Shown piece after piece: positions 19,042 to 27,799 of a stretch of 64,000 nucleotides of DNA. Both the position numbers and the translations under genes were made by a program. Below the pieces are notes generated by a model, which saw only the letters and a list, made by a program, of their open reading frames with translations, did not search any database and had not been told where the DNA came from. The stretch is taken from the NCBI RefSeq assembly GCF_019249725.2, contig NZ_CP137559.1, positions 1,859,501 to 1,923,500 on the forward strand, written 5' to 3'. Numbering within the stretch: the stretch's first letter is position 1; each line of letters starts with the position of its first letter. This DNA comes from Segatella hominis (GTDB taxonomy: Bacteria > Bacteroidota > Bacteroidia > Bacteroidales > Bacteroidaceae).

Positions 19042-20778
19042 CTATCTTTCCACCTTGAATATGGCGGCACTTATGCCAGAAGCTTTAATCACATCAGTCT
19101 TTCTTCCTGATTTATACACAACCTTTCCTGTGGAAAGAACAGAAATTGCCTTACCACCTACGGAGCTGATATTGAGAGAGGCTGCCTTGGCACCAGGATT
19201 CACAACAACAACATACTTCTCCTCACCCAAAGTACGCTCATATACCATCGGATATTCCTGCCCCTTCTGGTTCAGGAGCTTCCAATCACCCTCATTGTCA
19301 AGAGCCTTTGCAGAATGACGCAAAGCGGTCAACTTACGGGTATATGACAACAGAGAATTCTGATCTCCCTGCTGAGCTTCAACGGTCAACTTTCCGTTTT
19401 CCGTATCTACAGGGAAGTAGAGCTTATCGGGTGCACTCGTAGAAAATCCGGCATTCTTGCCCTTGGTCCACTGCATCGGAGTGCGGGTACCAGAACGCTC
19501 ATTGCTACCCTCCTTGTTAGGGAGATTCATCTGAAACTTCATACCAATCTCATCACCATAATAGATAAACGGAATACCAGGCATGGTGAGGAAGAAGGTC
19601 ATCGCCACCTTCAACTGGTCTGGCGTGTTGCGGGTACCGATGTTAGGACGCTGGTAATCGTGGTTGGCAGATGGAACAGCAATGTAGCCGAGATTCTTGG
19701 TGGCATTGAATGCCTTGGTATAGTTCTCGCTAAACTCCTTGAGCGAGCCCTTGCCCTGCTTGTCGAAATAGCAGTTCTGGTAACTCTGCTCCCACTTGCC
19801 CCATGGAGTCTTGCGGTCGAAGAACAGAGAGGCATAGCCCTTGAGACCGAAATGGATGTAGAAATCGATGTTGAAGCCGGCAGGAATGGCTTGCTGCGGA
19901 TTAGCCCACTCTGAAATCAAGACGGTCTCTGGATAATACTTATCCTTCCAGGCACGCATCTCATTCCAGAGTTTGGAAACCTCCTTCTTGTCGGGGTCGT
20001 TCTTGATAAGCGATGACGCCATATCTACACGGAAGCCATCCACACCCTTATCAAACCAGAAAGCCATGATGTTACGTATCTCCCTGCGGACAGCCTGTGG
20101 TCCTGGAGCATCTACGCCCTGCTCCCAAGGATGATTTGGATCTGGATGAGCAAAACCATAGTTCAAGGCAGGCTGGCACTCGAAGAAATTCTTCTCATAA
20201 TACTTGGCACGAGGAGCATTAGCCTCCACATATCTTCCTCGGGTACTAGACTCCGGACTTGCTTCCTGATGACGGGCTTCTATTTCTTTCTTCTCACTCT
20301 CAGGGATATCATTCATCCAGATATAATAATCACTGTAACGCTGGTTAGGATCTTTCTCGGAAGACTCCTTAAACCAGGCACACTTGGTACTGGAATGTCC
20401 TGCCACCAGGTCGAGACAAACCTTGATGCCACGCTTATGGGCCTCATTGACCAAAGTAACCAAATCGGTATTGGTACCGAATCGAGGATCCACCTTGTAG
20501 AAATCGATGACATCATAGCCACCATCAAACCATCCCGACTCAAAGATCGGATTGAGCCAGAGGGCGTTCACCCCCAGAGACTTGATGTAATCCAACTTGG
20601 AAGTGATACCCGGCAGATCGCCAATACCGTTGCCATCAGTATCCATATAGGAAGATGGATAAATCTGATAGAAAAGTGCATCACTCAACCAAGCCGGTCC
20701 CTTCTTCTGTTCTGCCTGAACAGAAAGTGTGGTTGCCGCCAAAGCAGCAGCCAACAGCATTTTATTCATTCTTTTCAT
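19042..20778 (-). CDS. Exported alpha-amylase family enzyme (GH13)
   Basis: This alpha-glucan hydrolase or transglycosidase is exported through a signal peptide (hydrophobic core ending SVQA). The (beta/alpha)8 barrel shows FYQIYPSSYMDTDGNGIGD, DLVAGHSS, the nucleophile region GFRVDMASS, the acid/base LISEWANP, and SANHD for the third aspartate. A C-terminal beta domain ends the protein. The barrel resembles the oligo-1,6-glucosidase/neopullulanase branch, so exact specificity is open. I take the ATG at 20778 (MKRMNKML). ATGs at 20784 and 20814 would also give in-frame products. It lies just downstream of a GH97 remnant, suggesting a former starch-use cluster. Confidence 0.92.
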   Translation of the reverse strand: MKRMNKMLLAAALAATTLSVQAEQKKGPAWLSDALFYQIYPSSYMDTDGNGIGDLPGITSKLDYIKSLGVNALWLNPIFESGWFDGGYDVIDFYKVDPRFGTNTDLVTLVNEAHKRGIKVCLDLVAGHSSTKCAWFKESSEKDPNQRYSDYYIWMNDIPESEKKEIEARHQEASPESSTRGRYVEANAPRAKYYEKNFFECQPALNYGFAHPDPNHPWEQGVDAPGPQAVRREIRNIMAFWFDKGVDGFRVDMASSLIKNDPDKKEVSKLWNEMRAWKDKYYPETVLISEWANPQQAIPAGFNIDFYIHFGLKGYASLFFDRKTPWGKWEQSYQNCYFDKQGKGSLKEFSENYTKAFNATKNLGYIAVPSANHDYQRPNIGTRNTPDQLKVAMTFFLTMPGIPFIYYGDEIGMKFQMNLPNKEGSNERSGTRTPMQWTKGKNAGFSTSAPDKLYFPVDTENGKLTVEAQQGDQNSLLSYTRKLTALRHSAKALDNEGDWKLLNQKGQEYPMVYERTLGEEKYVVVVNPGAKAASLNISSVGGKAISVLSTGKVVYKSGRKTDVIKASGISAAIFKVER

Positions 20779-20843
20779 GAGCATAATTATTAATTCAAGA
20801 AAACTTTCTTTCATAATAACTCAAAATTCTGCATTTTATTGTG

Positions 20844-20984
20844 TTATTGTGCAAGAATGCTAATTGCAAATCCGCCACCTGCAACAGAGTTCAACTTCAA
20901 GACAGACTTGCTGGTCACAGTCTTCTTGGTGATGACATAAGCCTGAGGATTGGTCTTGTAGTTGGCATTTTTGCGATTGCAAAT
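20844..20984 (-). pseudogene. Remnant of a GH97 glycosidase C-terminus
   Basis: A 46-codon minus-strand frame ends with a TAA at 20844-20846. It reads NANYKTNPQAYVITKKTV, then a leucine/lysine strand and AGGGFAISI. This pattern (TNPxxYxIxKKxV ... GGGFAI) resembles the extreme C-terminus of GH97 alpha-glucosidases such as SusB. Everything upstream of it is missing, and an in-frame stop lies at 20985-20987. It sits directly upstream of, and collinear with, the GH13 gene. Family assignment is from memory of the motif. The rest of 20985-21211 holds no gene I can support. Confidence 0.55.
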
Positions 20985-21211
20985 TTAATAGTTTTTTTCG
21001 AGTTTTCCTAACCTCATTAATAAAATAGTGGAACAAAAACGACAAAAAACGCAATAACAACCTCATTAACAACAGGTTTCCATAATCTTCCATACCATTG
21101 AAAGTGGATGGAATAAACATACAGCACTCTTTATCAGGTACTTATAAAAATCACCAATGATATTTTTCCACTTTTTCTTTGCAAGCACTCGTTTTATGTC
21201 TAATTATTTAG

Positions 21212-21219
21212 TAACTTTG
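21212..21219 (+). promoter_or_regulatory. -7 box of the first GH3 gene
   Basis: TAACTTTG matches TAnnTTTG, 74 bp before the start codon. Confidence 0.6.
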
Positions 21220-21293
21220 CATCCAAAAATGACAGATACGCATTTTCATAACTAACAATTTAATATTCATAAGAAATAATATTCACAAGAAAC

Positions 21294-23555
21294 ATGAAAC
21301 ACTTCATTCTATCCTGCGCACTGTCGATGGCGGCTATAGCCACCTCCAGCGCACAACAAACTGGTAAGTTGCCCGTCTACCTCGACAACACCAAACCAGT
21401 AGAGCAACGCATCGACGATGCCATTGCCCGCATGACGCTGCAAGAAAAGATTCGCATCATTCATGCACAGAGTAAGTTTTCCTCTGCAGGAGTTCCCCGT
21501 TTGGGATTTCCTGATTTCTGGACAGATGACGGTCCTCACGGTGTTCGCCCTGATGTACTGTGGGACGAATGGGAGCAGGCTGGTCAGACCAACGACTCCT
21601 GCGTTGCCTTCCCTGCCCTCACCTGCCTGGCAGCATCCTGGAACCCACAGATGAGCAGAATCTATGGAGAATCATTAGGCGAAGAGGCTCTGTATCGAGG
21701 AAAAGACATGATTCTAGGTCCTGGCGTGAACATCTATCGCACCCCATTGAACGGACGCAACTTCGAATATATGGGTGAAGATCCTTACCTGGCAAGCATC
21801 ATGGTTGTACCTTATATCCAAGGATTACAGTCTAAGGGAGTATCAGCCTGCGTAAAGCATTACTGCCTCAATAACGACGAGGAATACCGTCATCAGGTAA
21901 ATGTCATCGTGAGCGACCGTGCCCTCCATGAAATCTATCTCCCAGCCTTCAAGGCTGCTGTAGAGAAAGGAAAGACTTGGGGAATCATGGGTGCATACAA
22001 TCTCTACAAGAACGAACACAACTGCCACAACCAGTGGACACTGAACAAGATTCTGAAGGGCGACTGGAAATATGACGGCGTAGTGGTAAGCGACTGGGGA
22101 GGCGCACACGATACTGACCAAGCCGTGAAGAACGGGCTCGACATAGAGTTCGGCACATGGACGAATGGATTGACTATGGGTGCCAGCAATGCCTACGATA
22201 ATTACTACCTTGCCGTACCATATATAAAAGGTATCCAGGAAGGTAAATACACCACCAAGGAATTGGATGAAAAGGTGCGCCGCGTATTACGCCTATTCTA
22301 TCGCACCACCATGAATCCGAACCGTCCTCACGGTTTCCTCTGTTCTGACAGCCACTATGCAGCAGCCAGACAGATTGCCGAAGAAGGCATCGTACTGCTC
22401 CAGAACAAGAACCATGTGCTTCCTATCAAGACCCAGAAGGCACAACGTGTTTTGGTAGTAGGAGAAAATGCCGTGAAGATGATGACCGTGGGCGGAGGCA
22501 GCTCTTCTCTCAAGGTACAGCGGGAGATTTCGCCACTCGATGGATTAAAATCACGACTGGAAAAAGATAATGTGGAAGTGGAGTTTGCCAGAGGTTATGT
22601 AGGCGATGTTAGCGGAAATTACAATGGCGTAACTACCGGACAGAATCTGGAGGACAAACGCAGCGAGACTGAGCTGATAGCCGAAGCCGTAGAAAAGGCC
22701 AAGCATGCTGATTACGTGGTGATGTTTGGCGGCTTGAACAAGAGCGATTATCAGGATTGCGAAGGTCACGACCGCAAACAGCTTGAATTGCCATACGCTC
22801 AAGACAAGCTCATAGAGGCTTTGGCTAAAACCAACAAGAACTTCATCTATGTGAATATCTCGGGTAATGCTGTGGCTATGCCTTGGAAAGAGAAGGTAGC
22901 AGGTATCGTACAGGGATGGTTTATCGGTAGCGAAAGCGGTGAAGCTCTGGCTTCTATCCTCACCGGTGACAAGAATCCTAGCGGCAAATTACCATTCACA
23001 TGGGTAAACTCATTGCAGGAAGTGGGTGCCCACGCATTAAACACCTATCCGGGCACCTGGCGCAAGGAAGGTGGAGCCAAGACTGAGGGCAACATCATTG
23101 ATGAGGAGTATAAGGAAGGCATCTACGTAGGTTACCGTTGGACTGATAAGAAAAACATCAAGCCTGCATTCGCCTTTGGACATGGATTGAGCTACACTCA
23201 GTTTGCCATCTCTAATCTTCGCAGTGATAAGAATCTGATGAATCAGAATGACTCTATCACCTTTACCGTGAATGTAAAGAACACTGGCAAACGTGCCGGT
23301 GCAGAAACCATCCAACTCTATATCCATGATGTAAAGGCTTCTGTCGATCGCCCTTACAAGGAGCTGAAGGGATTCCAGAAGGTTTACCTGCAGCCGGGAG
23401 AGAGCAAGGATGTAAACATCACCATCAATAAGCAGGCACTCAGCTTCTATGATGAAACAGCTGCATCCTGGAAGGCTGAAGCAGGCAAGTTTGAGGCGCT
23501 CGTCGGAAATGCTTCCGATCAGCTGAAACTCAAAAAGGCGTTTGAACTGAAATAA
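21294..23555 (+). CDS. Exported beta-glycosidase (GH3), first of two
   Basis: This 753-residue enzyme has a signal peptide (to about residue 20) and the three-part GH3 layout. The N-terminal barrel contains CVKHYCLNNDEEYRHQVN and the nucleophile motif VVSDWGGAHD. The alpha/beta sandwich domain has GGLNKSDYQDCEGHDR, where the acid/base residue is expected. A C-terminal fibronectin-III-like domain contains FAFGHGLSYT and ends near QLKLKK. It probably releases glucose or xylose from oligosaccharides in the periplasm. The substrate cannot be read from sequence. A paralogue follows 114 bp downstream with its own promoter. Confidence 0.94.
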   Translation: MKHFILSCALSMAAIATSSAQQTGKLPVYLDNTKPVEQRIDDAIARMTLQEKIRIIHAQSKFSSAGVPRLGFPDFWTDDGPHGVRPDVLWDEWEQAGQTNDSCVAFPALTCLAASWNPQMSRIYGESLGEEALYRGKDMILGPGVNIYRTPLNGRNFEYMGEDPYLASIMVVPYIQGLQSKGVSACVKHYCLNNDEEYRHQVNVIVSDRALHEIYLPAFKAAVEKGKTWGIMGAYNLYKNEHNCHNQWTLNKILKGDWKYDGVVVSDWGGAHDTDQAVKNGLDIEFGTWTNGLTMGASNAYDNYYLAVPYIKGIQEGKYTTKELDEKVRRVLRLFYRTTMNPNRPHGFLCSDSHYAAARQIAEEGIVLLQNKNHVLPIKTQKAQRVLVVGENAVKMMTVGGGSSSLKVQREISPLDGLKSRLEKDNVEVEFARGYVGDVSGNYNGVTTGQNLEDKRSETELIAEAVEKAKHADYVVMFGGLNKSDYQDCEGHDRKQLELPYAQDKLIEALAKTNKNFIYVNISGNAVAMPWKEKVAGIVQGWFIGSESGEALASILTGDKNPSGKLPFTWVNSLQEVGAHALNTYPGTWRKEGGAKTEGNIIDEEYKEGIYVGYRWTDKKNIKPAFAFGHGLSYTQFAISNLRSDKNLMNQNDSITFTVNVKNTGKRAGAETIQLYIHDVKASVDRPYKELKGFQKVYLQPGESKDVNITINKQALSFYDETAASWKAEAGKFEALVGNASDQLKLKKAFELK

Positions 23556-23561
23556 AAAAAT

Positions 23562-23601
23562 CCACATTTTCACCCTTCATCCTATGTGGGTTCTCTTTTT
23601 T
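23562..23601 (+). terminator. Terminator after the first GH3 gene
   Basis: CCACAT near 23563 pairs with ATGTGG near 23583, followed by a T-tract (TTTTTTTT) at about 23595-23603. Confidence 0.6.
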
Positions 23602-23605
23602 TTAT

Positions 23606-23613
23606 TACTTTTG
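23606..23613 (+). promoter_or_regulatory. -7 box of the second GH3 gene
   Basis: TACTTTTG matches TAnnTTTG, 56 bp before the ATG at 23670. Confidence 0.65.
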
Positions 23614-23669
23614 CAAAACAATACTAACAATGATATAAGTTACATAATAACCCTACTAACATTATAAAT

Positions 23670-26015
23670 ATGAGAACAGCATTCATATCACTATCATTTC
23701 TGCTGGCTGGCTCGCTGATGGTTCCTGCCATCGCCCACACACCCGCCAGCAAGAAAAAAGTTGCAACAACAACTCAAAAAGGTAAAATCCTGCCGATGAA
23801 GGAGTATATCGACCAGCTGATGGCAAAGATGACTCTGCAGGAGAAAATCGGTCAGCTCAACCTGATGGTGGCTGGCGACATCACTACCGGTGGAGCCCTG
23901 AACACCCAGGTGGGTGGCGACATTGCAAAAGGCAACATGGGCGGCGTATTCAACATCAAGGGGCTCGACAAAATCAAGGCTCTCCAGGACATCGCCATCA
24001 AGAACAGCCGTCTGGGCATTCCGCTGCTGGTGGGCATGGACGTAATCCACGGTTACGAGACCATGTTCCCTATCCCCCTCGCCCTCTCCTGCTCCTGGGA
24101 TACAGAAGCGATGAAGAAGGTAGGCGAAGTATCGGCAAAGGAAGCCAGTGCGGCAGGAATCAACTGGACTTACTCGCCCATGGTAGATATTGCACTCGAT
24201 GCCCGATGGGGACGAATCAGCGAGGGTAACGGAGAGGATCCTTACCTGAGCGGCGTGATGGGTGCTGCACTCACACAGGGTTACCAGGGCGCCGATATGC
24301 GCACGGAAGAGATATTGAGAGCCGATAGAATCATGGCGTGCCTCAAACACTTTGCCCTCTACGGAGCCGTGGAGAGCGGCAAGGAATACAATACCGTGGA
24401 TATGAGTCGCATACGTATGATGAACCAATACCTGCCTCCTTATGAAGCCGTGGTAAAGGCTGGCGTAGGAAGCGTAATGTCTTCGTTCAACCTGATAGAT
24501 TACATCCCTGCCACCGCCAACCACTGGATGATGACCGATGTCTTGAGAAAACAATGGGGATTCAAGGGCTTTCTCGTAACAGATTATGCATCTATCGCCG
24601 AGATTCTGAATCACGGCACTGCCAAGGATCTGAAAGAAGCATCAGAACAGGCACTCCTGGCTGGTACGGATATGGATATGTGCTCCAATGCCTTCGTAAA
24701 GCATCTGGCACAAAGTGTGGCAGAGGGCAAAGTGACAGAAGAAGATATCAACATCGCCTGCCGACGCATACTCGAGGCAAAATACAAACTGGGATTGTTC
24801 AGCAATCCTTACCGCTACTGCAATACCAAGCGAAACAAGACCGACATCTACTCTGCCGAAAACCGACAGATAGCTCGCGACGTAGCAGCCGAGACCTTCG
24901 TGCTTCTGAAAAATGAAGGAAATCTTCTTCCTCTGAAGAAACAGGGAAAGATAGCGCTGATTGGTCCTCTTGCAGATACCCGCAACAATATAGCCGGCAC
25001 ATGGAGTGTAGCTCAGGCTCCAGAGAAATACACCACTATCAAGGAGGCGATGGAGAAAGCGCTCGATGGCAAAGCCACCTTGTTATATGCACAGGGCAGC
25101 AATATCTGGCGCGATAGAGAGCTTCAGAAGAACGGTGAACTGGGTAAATCTATCGCCTGGGGAGATGAGGTAAAGATGAAGAACGAGGCACTGCAGATAG
25201 CAAAGGAAGCAGACGTGATTGTATGCGCCATGGGCGAAACTGCCGACATGAGTGGAGAATGTGCAAGCCGCACTAATCTGGAAATGCCTGATGTGCAGCA
25301 AGAACTTCTGGCAGAACTCGCAAAGACGGGAAAACCTGTCGTATTGCTCAACTTTGCCGGTCGCCCTACGGTTTTGTCATGGGAGAAAGAACACATTCCT
25401 GCCATCATGAACGTATGGTTTGGTGGTTCTGAAGTGGGAGATGCACTTTGCGACGTCATCTTCGGCGACAAGGTTCCATCAGGTAAGCTCACCACTTCCA
25501 TGCCAAAGACAACCGGACAGGAGCCTCTCTACTACAATCATCAGAATACGGGAAGACCAGTACCTGATGACAATCAGAAATTTGCCAAGTTTGCCAGCAA
25601 TTGTCTGGATGTAAGCAATGGTCCTCTCTATCCATTCGGCTATGGATTGAGCTACACCACTTTCGAGTATGGCGATTTGAAGCTGAGCAGCCATGAAGTC
25701 AATATGGATGACTGGAAGATTACCGCCACCATCAACGTAAAGAATACGGGCAGCCGTGATGCCGACGAGATAGTTCAGCTCTATATCCGTGATATGGTAG
25801 CCAGCATCTCTCGCCCTGTCAAGGAACTGAAAGGTTTCCAGCGCATCCATCTAGCTGCAGGAGAAAGCAGGGAAATCAGCTTCGACATCACTCCTGAAAT
25901 GCTCAAATTCTATAACGCAGAATTAAAGCATGTGATTGAACCTGGCGACTTCCAGATTATGGTGGGAGGAAACAGTAAAGAGGTAAAGACCCAGAATCTT
26001 ACAGTTAAGAATTAG
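23670..26015 (+). CDS. Exported beta-glucosidase (GH3), BglX-like
   Basis: This 781-residue secreted GH3 enzyme has a signal peptide (to about residue 23). Its barrel contains GMDVIHGYETMFPIPL, WSPM-like NWTYSPMVDIALDARWGR, KHFALYGAVESGKEYN, and nucleophile LVTDYASIAE. The second domain has AMGETADMSGECASRT, and a fibronectin-III-like C-terminal domain begins near FGYGLSYTTF. The pattern is that of periplasmic BglX beta-glucosidase. It is only a distant paralogue of the gene before it and ends with a strong terminator at 26070-26116. Confidence 0.95.
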   Translation: MRTAFISLSFLLAGSLMVPAIAHTPASKKKVATTTQKGKILPMKEYIDQLMAKMTLQEKIGQLNLMVAGDITTGGALNTQVGGDIAKGNMGGVFNIKGLDKIKALQDIAIKNSRLGIPLLVGMDVIHGYETMFPIPLALSCSWDTEAMKKVGEVSAKEASAAGINWTYSPMVDIALDARWGRISEGNGEDPYLSGVMGAALTQGYQGADMRTEEILRADRIMACLKHFALYGAVESGKEYNTVDMSRIRMMNQYLPPYEAVVKAGVGSVMSSFNLIDYIPATANHWMMTDVLRKQWGFKGFLVTDYASIAEILNHGTAKDLKEASEQALLAGTDMDMCSNAFVKHLAQSVAEGKVTEEDINIACRRILEAKYKLGLFSNPYRYCNTKRNKTDIYSAENRQIARDVAAETFVLLKNEGNLLPLKKQGKIALIGPLADTRNNIAGTWSVAQAPEKYTTIKEAMEKALDGKATLLYAQGSNIWRDRELQKNGELGKSIAWGDEVKMKNEALQIAKEADVIVCAMGETADMSGECASRTNLEMPDVQQELLAELAKTGKPVVLLNFAGRPTVLSWEKEHIPAIMNVWFGGSEVGDALCDVIFGDKVPSGKLTTSMPKTTGQEPLYYNHQNTGRPVPDDNQKFAKFASNCLDVSNGPLYPFGYGLSYTTFEYGDLKLSSHEVNMDDWKITATINVKNTGSRDADEIVQLYIRDMVASISRPVKELKGFQRIHLAAGESREISFDITPEMLKFYNAELKHVIEPGDFQIMVGGNSKEVKTQNLTVKN

Positions 26016-26069
26016 TGCCAAAAGCAAATGAACATACAATGATAAATACAAGACTGTAAGTTTTCAGGA

Positions 26070-26116
26070 AATCCCGGCAGGAGATGGCATACAGCTATTC
26101 TCTTGCCGGGATTTTT
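26070..26116 (+). terminator. Rho-independent terminator after the second GH3 gene
   Basis: ATCCCGGCAgGAGA (26071-26084) pairs with TCTcTTGCCGGGAT (26100-26112), followed by TTTT. Confidence 0.9.
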
Positions 26117-26297
26117 AGTAATGTAGCTTAGTCCCTTGAATTTTCCATTTTCCGGAATTGAAAGTACGTATTTTTTATAAGTGATTGAGAATGAGATAAG
26201 TTTTTATCTCATAAAAAGAAGAGGTTACGAATTAGAAATAAACAGAATGTAGCATCCTGCTGTGATTTGCATAACCACCCAAAGAACTCTTTCGGTT

Positions 26298-26307
26298 GCA
26301 AAGGTAC
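26298..26307 (-). other. Possible CTnDOT-type attachment core (GTACCTTTGC) near the element edge
   Basis: On the minus strand these ten bases fit GTAnnTTTGC, the chromosomal target pattern of CTnDOT integrase. They lie between the last chromosomal gene and the first element-like DNA. The same string also fits an ordinary -7 promoter box, so this is only a candidate junction. Confidence 0.3.
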
Positions 26308-26314
26308 GATATTT

Positions 26315-26360
26315 AATCGGGGATAAAGAATGTTTTAAGATTTTTTATCCCCGATTTTTT
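26315..26360 (+). terminator. Strong terminator-like 13-bp inverted repeat
   Basis: AATCGGGGATAAA (26315-26327) and TTTATCCCCGATT (26344-26356) are perfect complements, followed by TTTT. It may shield the host genes from the element, or the reverse. Confidence 0.75.
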
Positions 26361-26504
26361 GCTTGGACAAATCTGTTTTTATTAAACCATATTCTTCTCT
26401 ATTCTTTGCTATTTCCATTTCAATCCATTCAAACATATGTGGTAAGGGTTCCTGTTTTGAATGGTCTATTTCGTTTGCATATTCTCATCCTTTCGTGTGT
26501 TTTG

Positions 26505-26673
26505 TATAAAAGTCAGCCGTCGTCGAAGAAAGACAGTCCTCGTACCTCAGACTAACTTCCTCCGACTATGGCACGGCAAGAAAAATCCTTGGCAGTATGC
26601 CTTGAAATGCTTCAAGACTATACTGCCAAGGACTTTTCTTTGTTTGCCGTGCTGACAACGGCTGACTTTTATA
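26505..26673. repeat. Nested palindrome H1 (169 bp) with 16-bp perfect ends
   Basis: Outer arms TATAAAAGTCAGCCGT (26505-26520) and its exact complement (26658-26673) enclose further nested stems: CACGGCAA 26572-26579 with 26644-26651, TCCTTGGCAGTAT 26586-26598 with 26620-26632, and CTTGAA 26601-26606 with 26611-26616. No convincing gene is present. It could be a foldback mobile element or a structured RNA. Confidence 0.85.
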
Positions 26674-26711
26674 GCCACAACTCGCAGTTCCATTTTTATT
26701 GCACAATCCAA
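26666..26711. repeat. Direct repeat A, copy 1
   Basis: This stretch (starting CTTTTATA, then CCACAACTCGCAGTTCC) recurs at 28439-28485 with a few substitutions. Here it is followed by hairpins H2-H4 rather than directly by repeat B. Confidence 0.85.
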
Positions 26712-26713
26712 AC

Positions 26714-26747
26714 GACATGAAACAGTGGCACGCCACCCTTTCATGTC
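26714..26747. repeat. Nested palindrome H2
   Basis: GACATGAAA (26714-26722) pairs with TTTCATGTC (26739-26747), and inside it GTGGC (26725-26729) pairs with GCCAC (26732-26736). Confidence 0.8.
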
Positions 26748-26753
26748 TCAGTA

Positions 26754-26835
26754 GTACGGCATGAGGAAAAGTGCTTCTTTTTGTCGGTTGCAGGCTAACC
26801 GATCAAAAGAAACACCATTCCTTGATTTGCCGTAC
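26754..26835. repeat. Nested palindrome H3
   Basis: Five stems nest in register: GTACGGCA 26754-26761 with 26828-26835, AGGAA with TTCCT, GTG with CAC, TTCTTTT 26775-26781 with 26805-26811, and CGGTT 26785-26789 with 26797-26801. The internal loops between stems are small and nearly symmetric. Confidence 0.8.
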
Positions 26836-26845
26836 CATTTTGTTT

Positions 26846-27067
26846 GCATACTCCACCGCAAGAAAGAAGTCATTGATGTAAACCTCAACGACCACTTTCA
26901 TGCTTGGCTGCACAGCCTTGGAGAAAACCCGATGCAAGAAGCATGGACAAGCCATACTCTTCTTTCACCGGAATTTCTCTGAAGGCTGTGCCATTTTTGT
27001 ATGCGATTTCCATTTTTCAAGACGTTTGTAAGACGACGTTGTATCCATTTCTCAGAAATGAGTATGC
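26846..27067. repeat. Nested palindrome H4
   Basis: The best core is CACAGCCTT 26911-26919 with 26982-26990, enclosing GAGAAA 26921-26926 with 26974-26979 and CCG with CGG. Outer arms GCATACTC 26846-26853 and 27060-27067 are complementary. Stems between the core and outer arms are weaker. Confidence 0.6.
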
Positions 27068-27071
27068 GATA

Positions 27072-27208
27072 ATCGTACAGTCCAATAACTTCCGTGAAGT
27101 TTCTATTTTCATTTGCCGCTCTGATTTTCTTTCTTCCACAAGGTCTTTCCTTTTGGCATCAACCGTTATCGTGCAGGTGCAAAGGTATGGCAGCGGGCTT
27201 TGGAAATA
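27072..27208. repeat. Direct repeat B, copy 1 (137 bp)
   Basis: This matches 28472-28608 with about four substitutions and no gaps, an offset of exactly 1400 bp. It equals the left arm of the large foldback at 28457-28813. On the minus strand it holds TACCTTTG (27180-27187), a possible -7 box pointing into H4-H1. Confidence 0.9.
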
Positions 27209-27260
27209 TTCTGCTACTTTTGTTAGTTCTGTTAAAAAACATATCCAATGCTTTTAAAAA

Positions 27261-27743
27261 CTATTTGGACTTCTTTATCAAAAACCAAAGGTTGCTTTTC
27301 CATGATTGGTATTCTCCTTGTTTTTCATTCTTGCCGCCAAAAGAAACTTTAGCCTCTCCATTGTGAAAAGGTGTAGCATACGAAAAAACGGGTGGAATAA
27401 CAATAGCTCCACATGTATCAGCAAAACCTATTTTGCTGTTTTTTCCTACAATTCTGAACAAGCCATCACTGACATAATCTGGACCATTGTCAATCTTATA
27501 TACTTCAAATAGTTCTTTACCTGCATTATTAATACAAACTATTTCACCTTTTCTCGTGCCGACAAAGCCGATAGATGAAATCGTATCAGTAAATGCTATT
27601 GTATATTTTTTATTCTTTACAATAGTTTTTCCTTGTAAGTTTTTATATATAATGTTATTACCATTGTCAAATTTTACAATGGTCTGAGCTGTCAGCTGTT
27701 GGAAAAGTAAACATGACAGAAAAATAAAAAGGAACTTTTTCAT
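27261..27743 (-). CDS. Secreted WG-repeat protein, likely Tae4 immunity protein
   Basis: This 160-residue protein starts with a classic signal peptide (MKKFLFIFL to about LTAQ). Two or so degenerate WG/KWG-type repeats follow (GLFRIVGKNSKIGFADTCGA and IGFVGTRKGEIVCI), each a short beta motif. It lies 57 bp downstream of, and in the same direction as, the Tae4 amidase gene. Periplasmic immunity proteins are normally encoded right after Tae effectors, so neutralising Tae4 is the natural inference, though the fold is unlike the helical Tai4. I chose the ATG at 27743 for the signal peptide. Confidence 0.6.
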   Translation of the reverse strand: MKKFLFIFLSCLLFQQLTAQTIVKFDNGNNIIYKNLQGKTIVKNKKYTIAFTDTISSIGFVGTRKGEIVCINNAGKELFEVYKIDNGPDYVSDGLFRIVGKNSKIGFADTCGAIVIPPVFSYATPFHNGEAKVSFGGKNEKQGEYQSWKSNLWFLIKKSK

Positions 27744-27760
27744 AGGGTATAATATTAAAG

Positions 27761-27792
27761 GAGGGTGTCTATTCATAGAAAGAGACACCCTC
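27761..27792 (-). other. Hairpin between effector and immunity genes
   Basis: GAGGGTGTCT (27761-27770) and AGACACCCTC (27783-27792) are perfect complements, sitting after the tae4 stop and before the immunity start. It could reduce or reset transcription between the two genes. Confidence 0.7.
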
Positions 27793-27799
27793 AAAAAAA

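Noticed and set aside
26262..27366. Several short plus- and minus-strand frames (60-117 codons)
   Set aside because: They lie over nested palindromes and repeat B, change between copies and show no family motif. A repeated 5' reading starting MKIETSRK in repeat B is shared by both copies but has different ends, so it may be only a leader.
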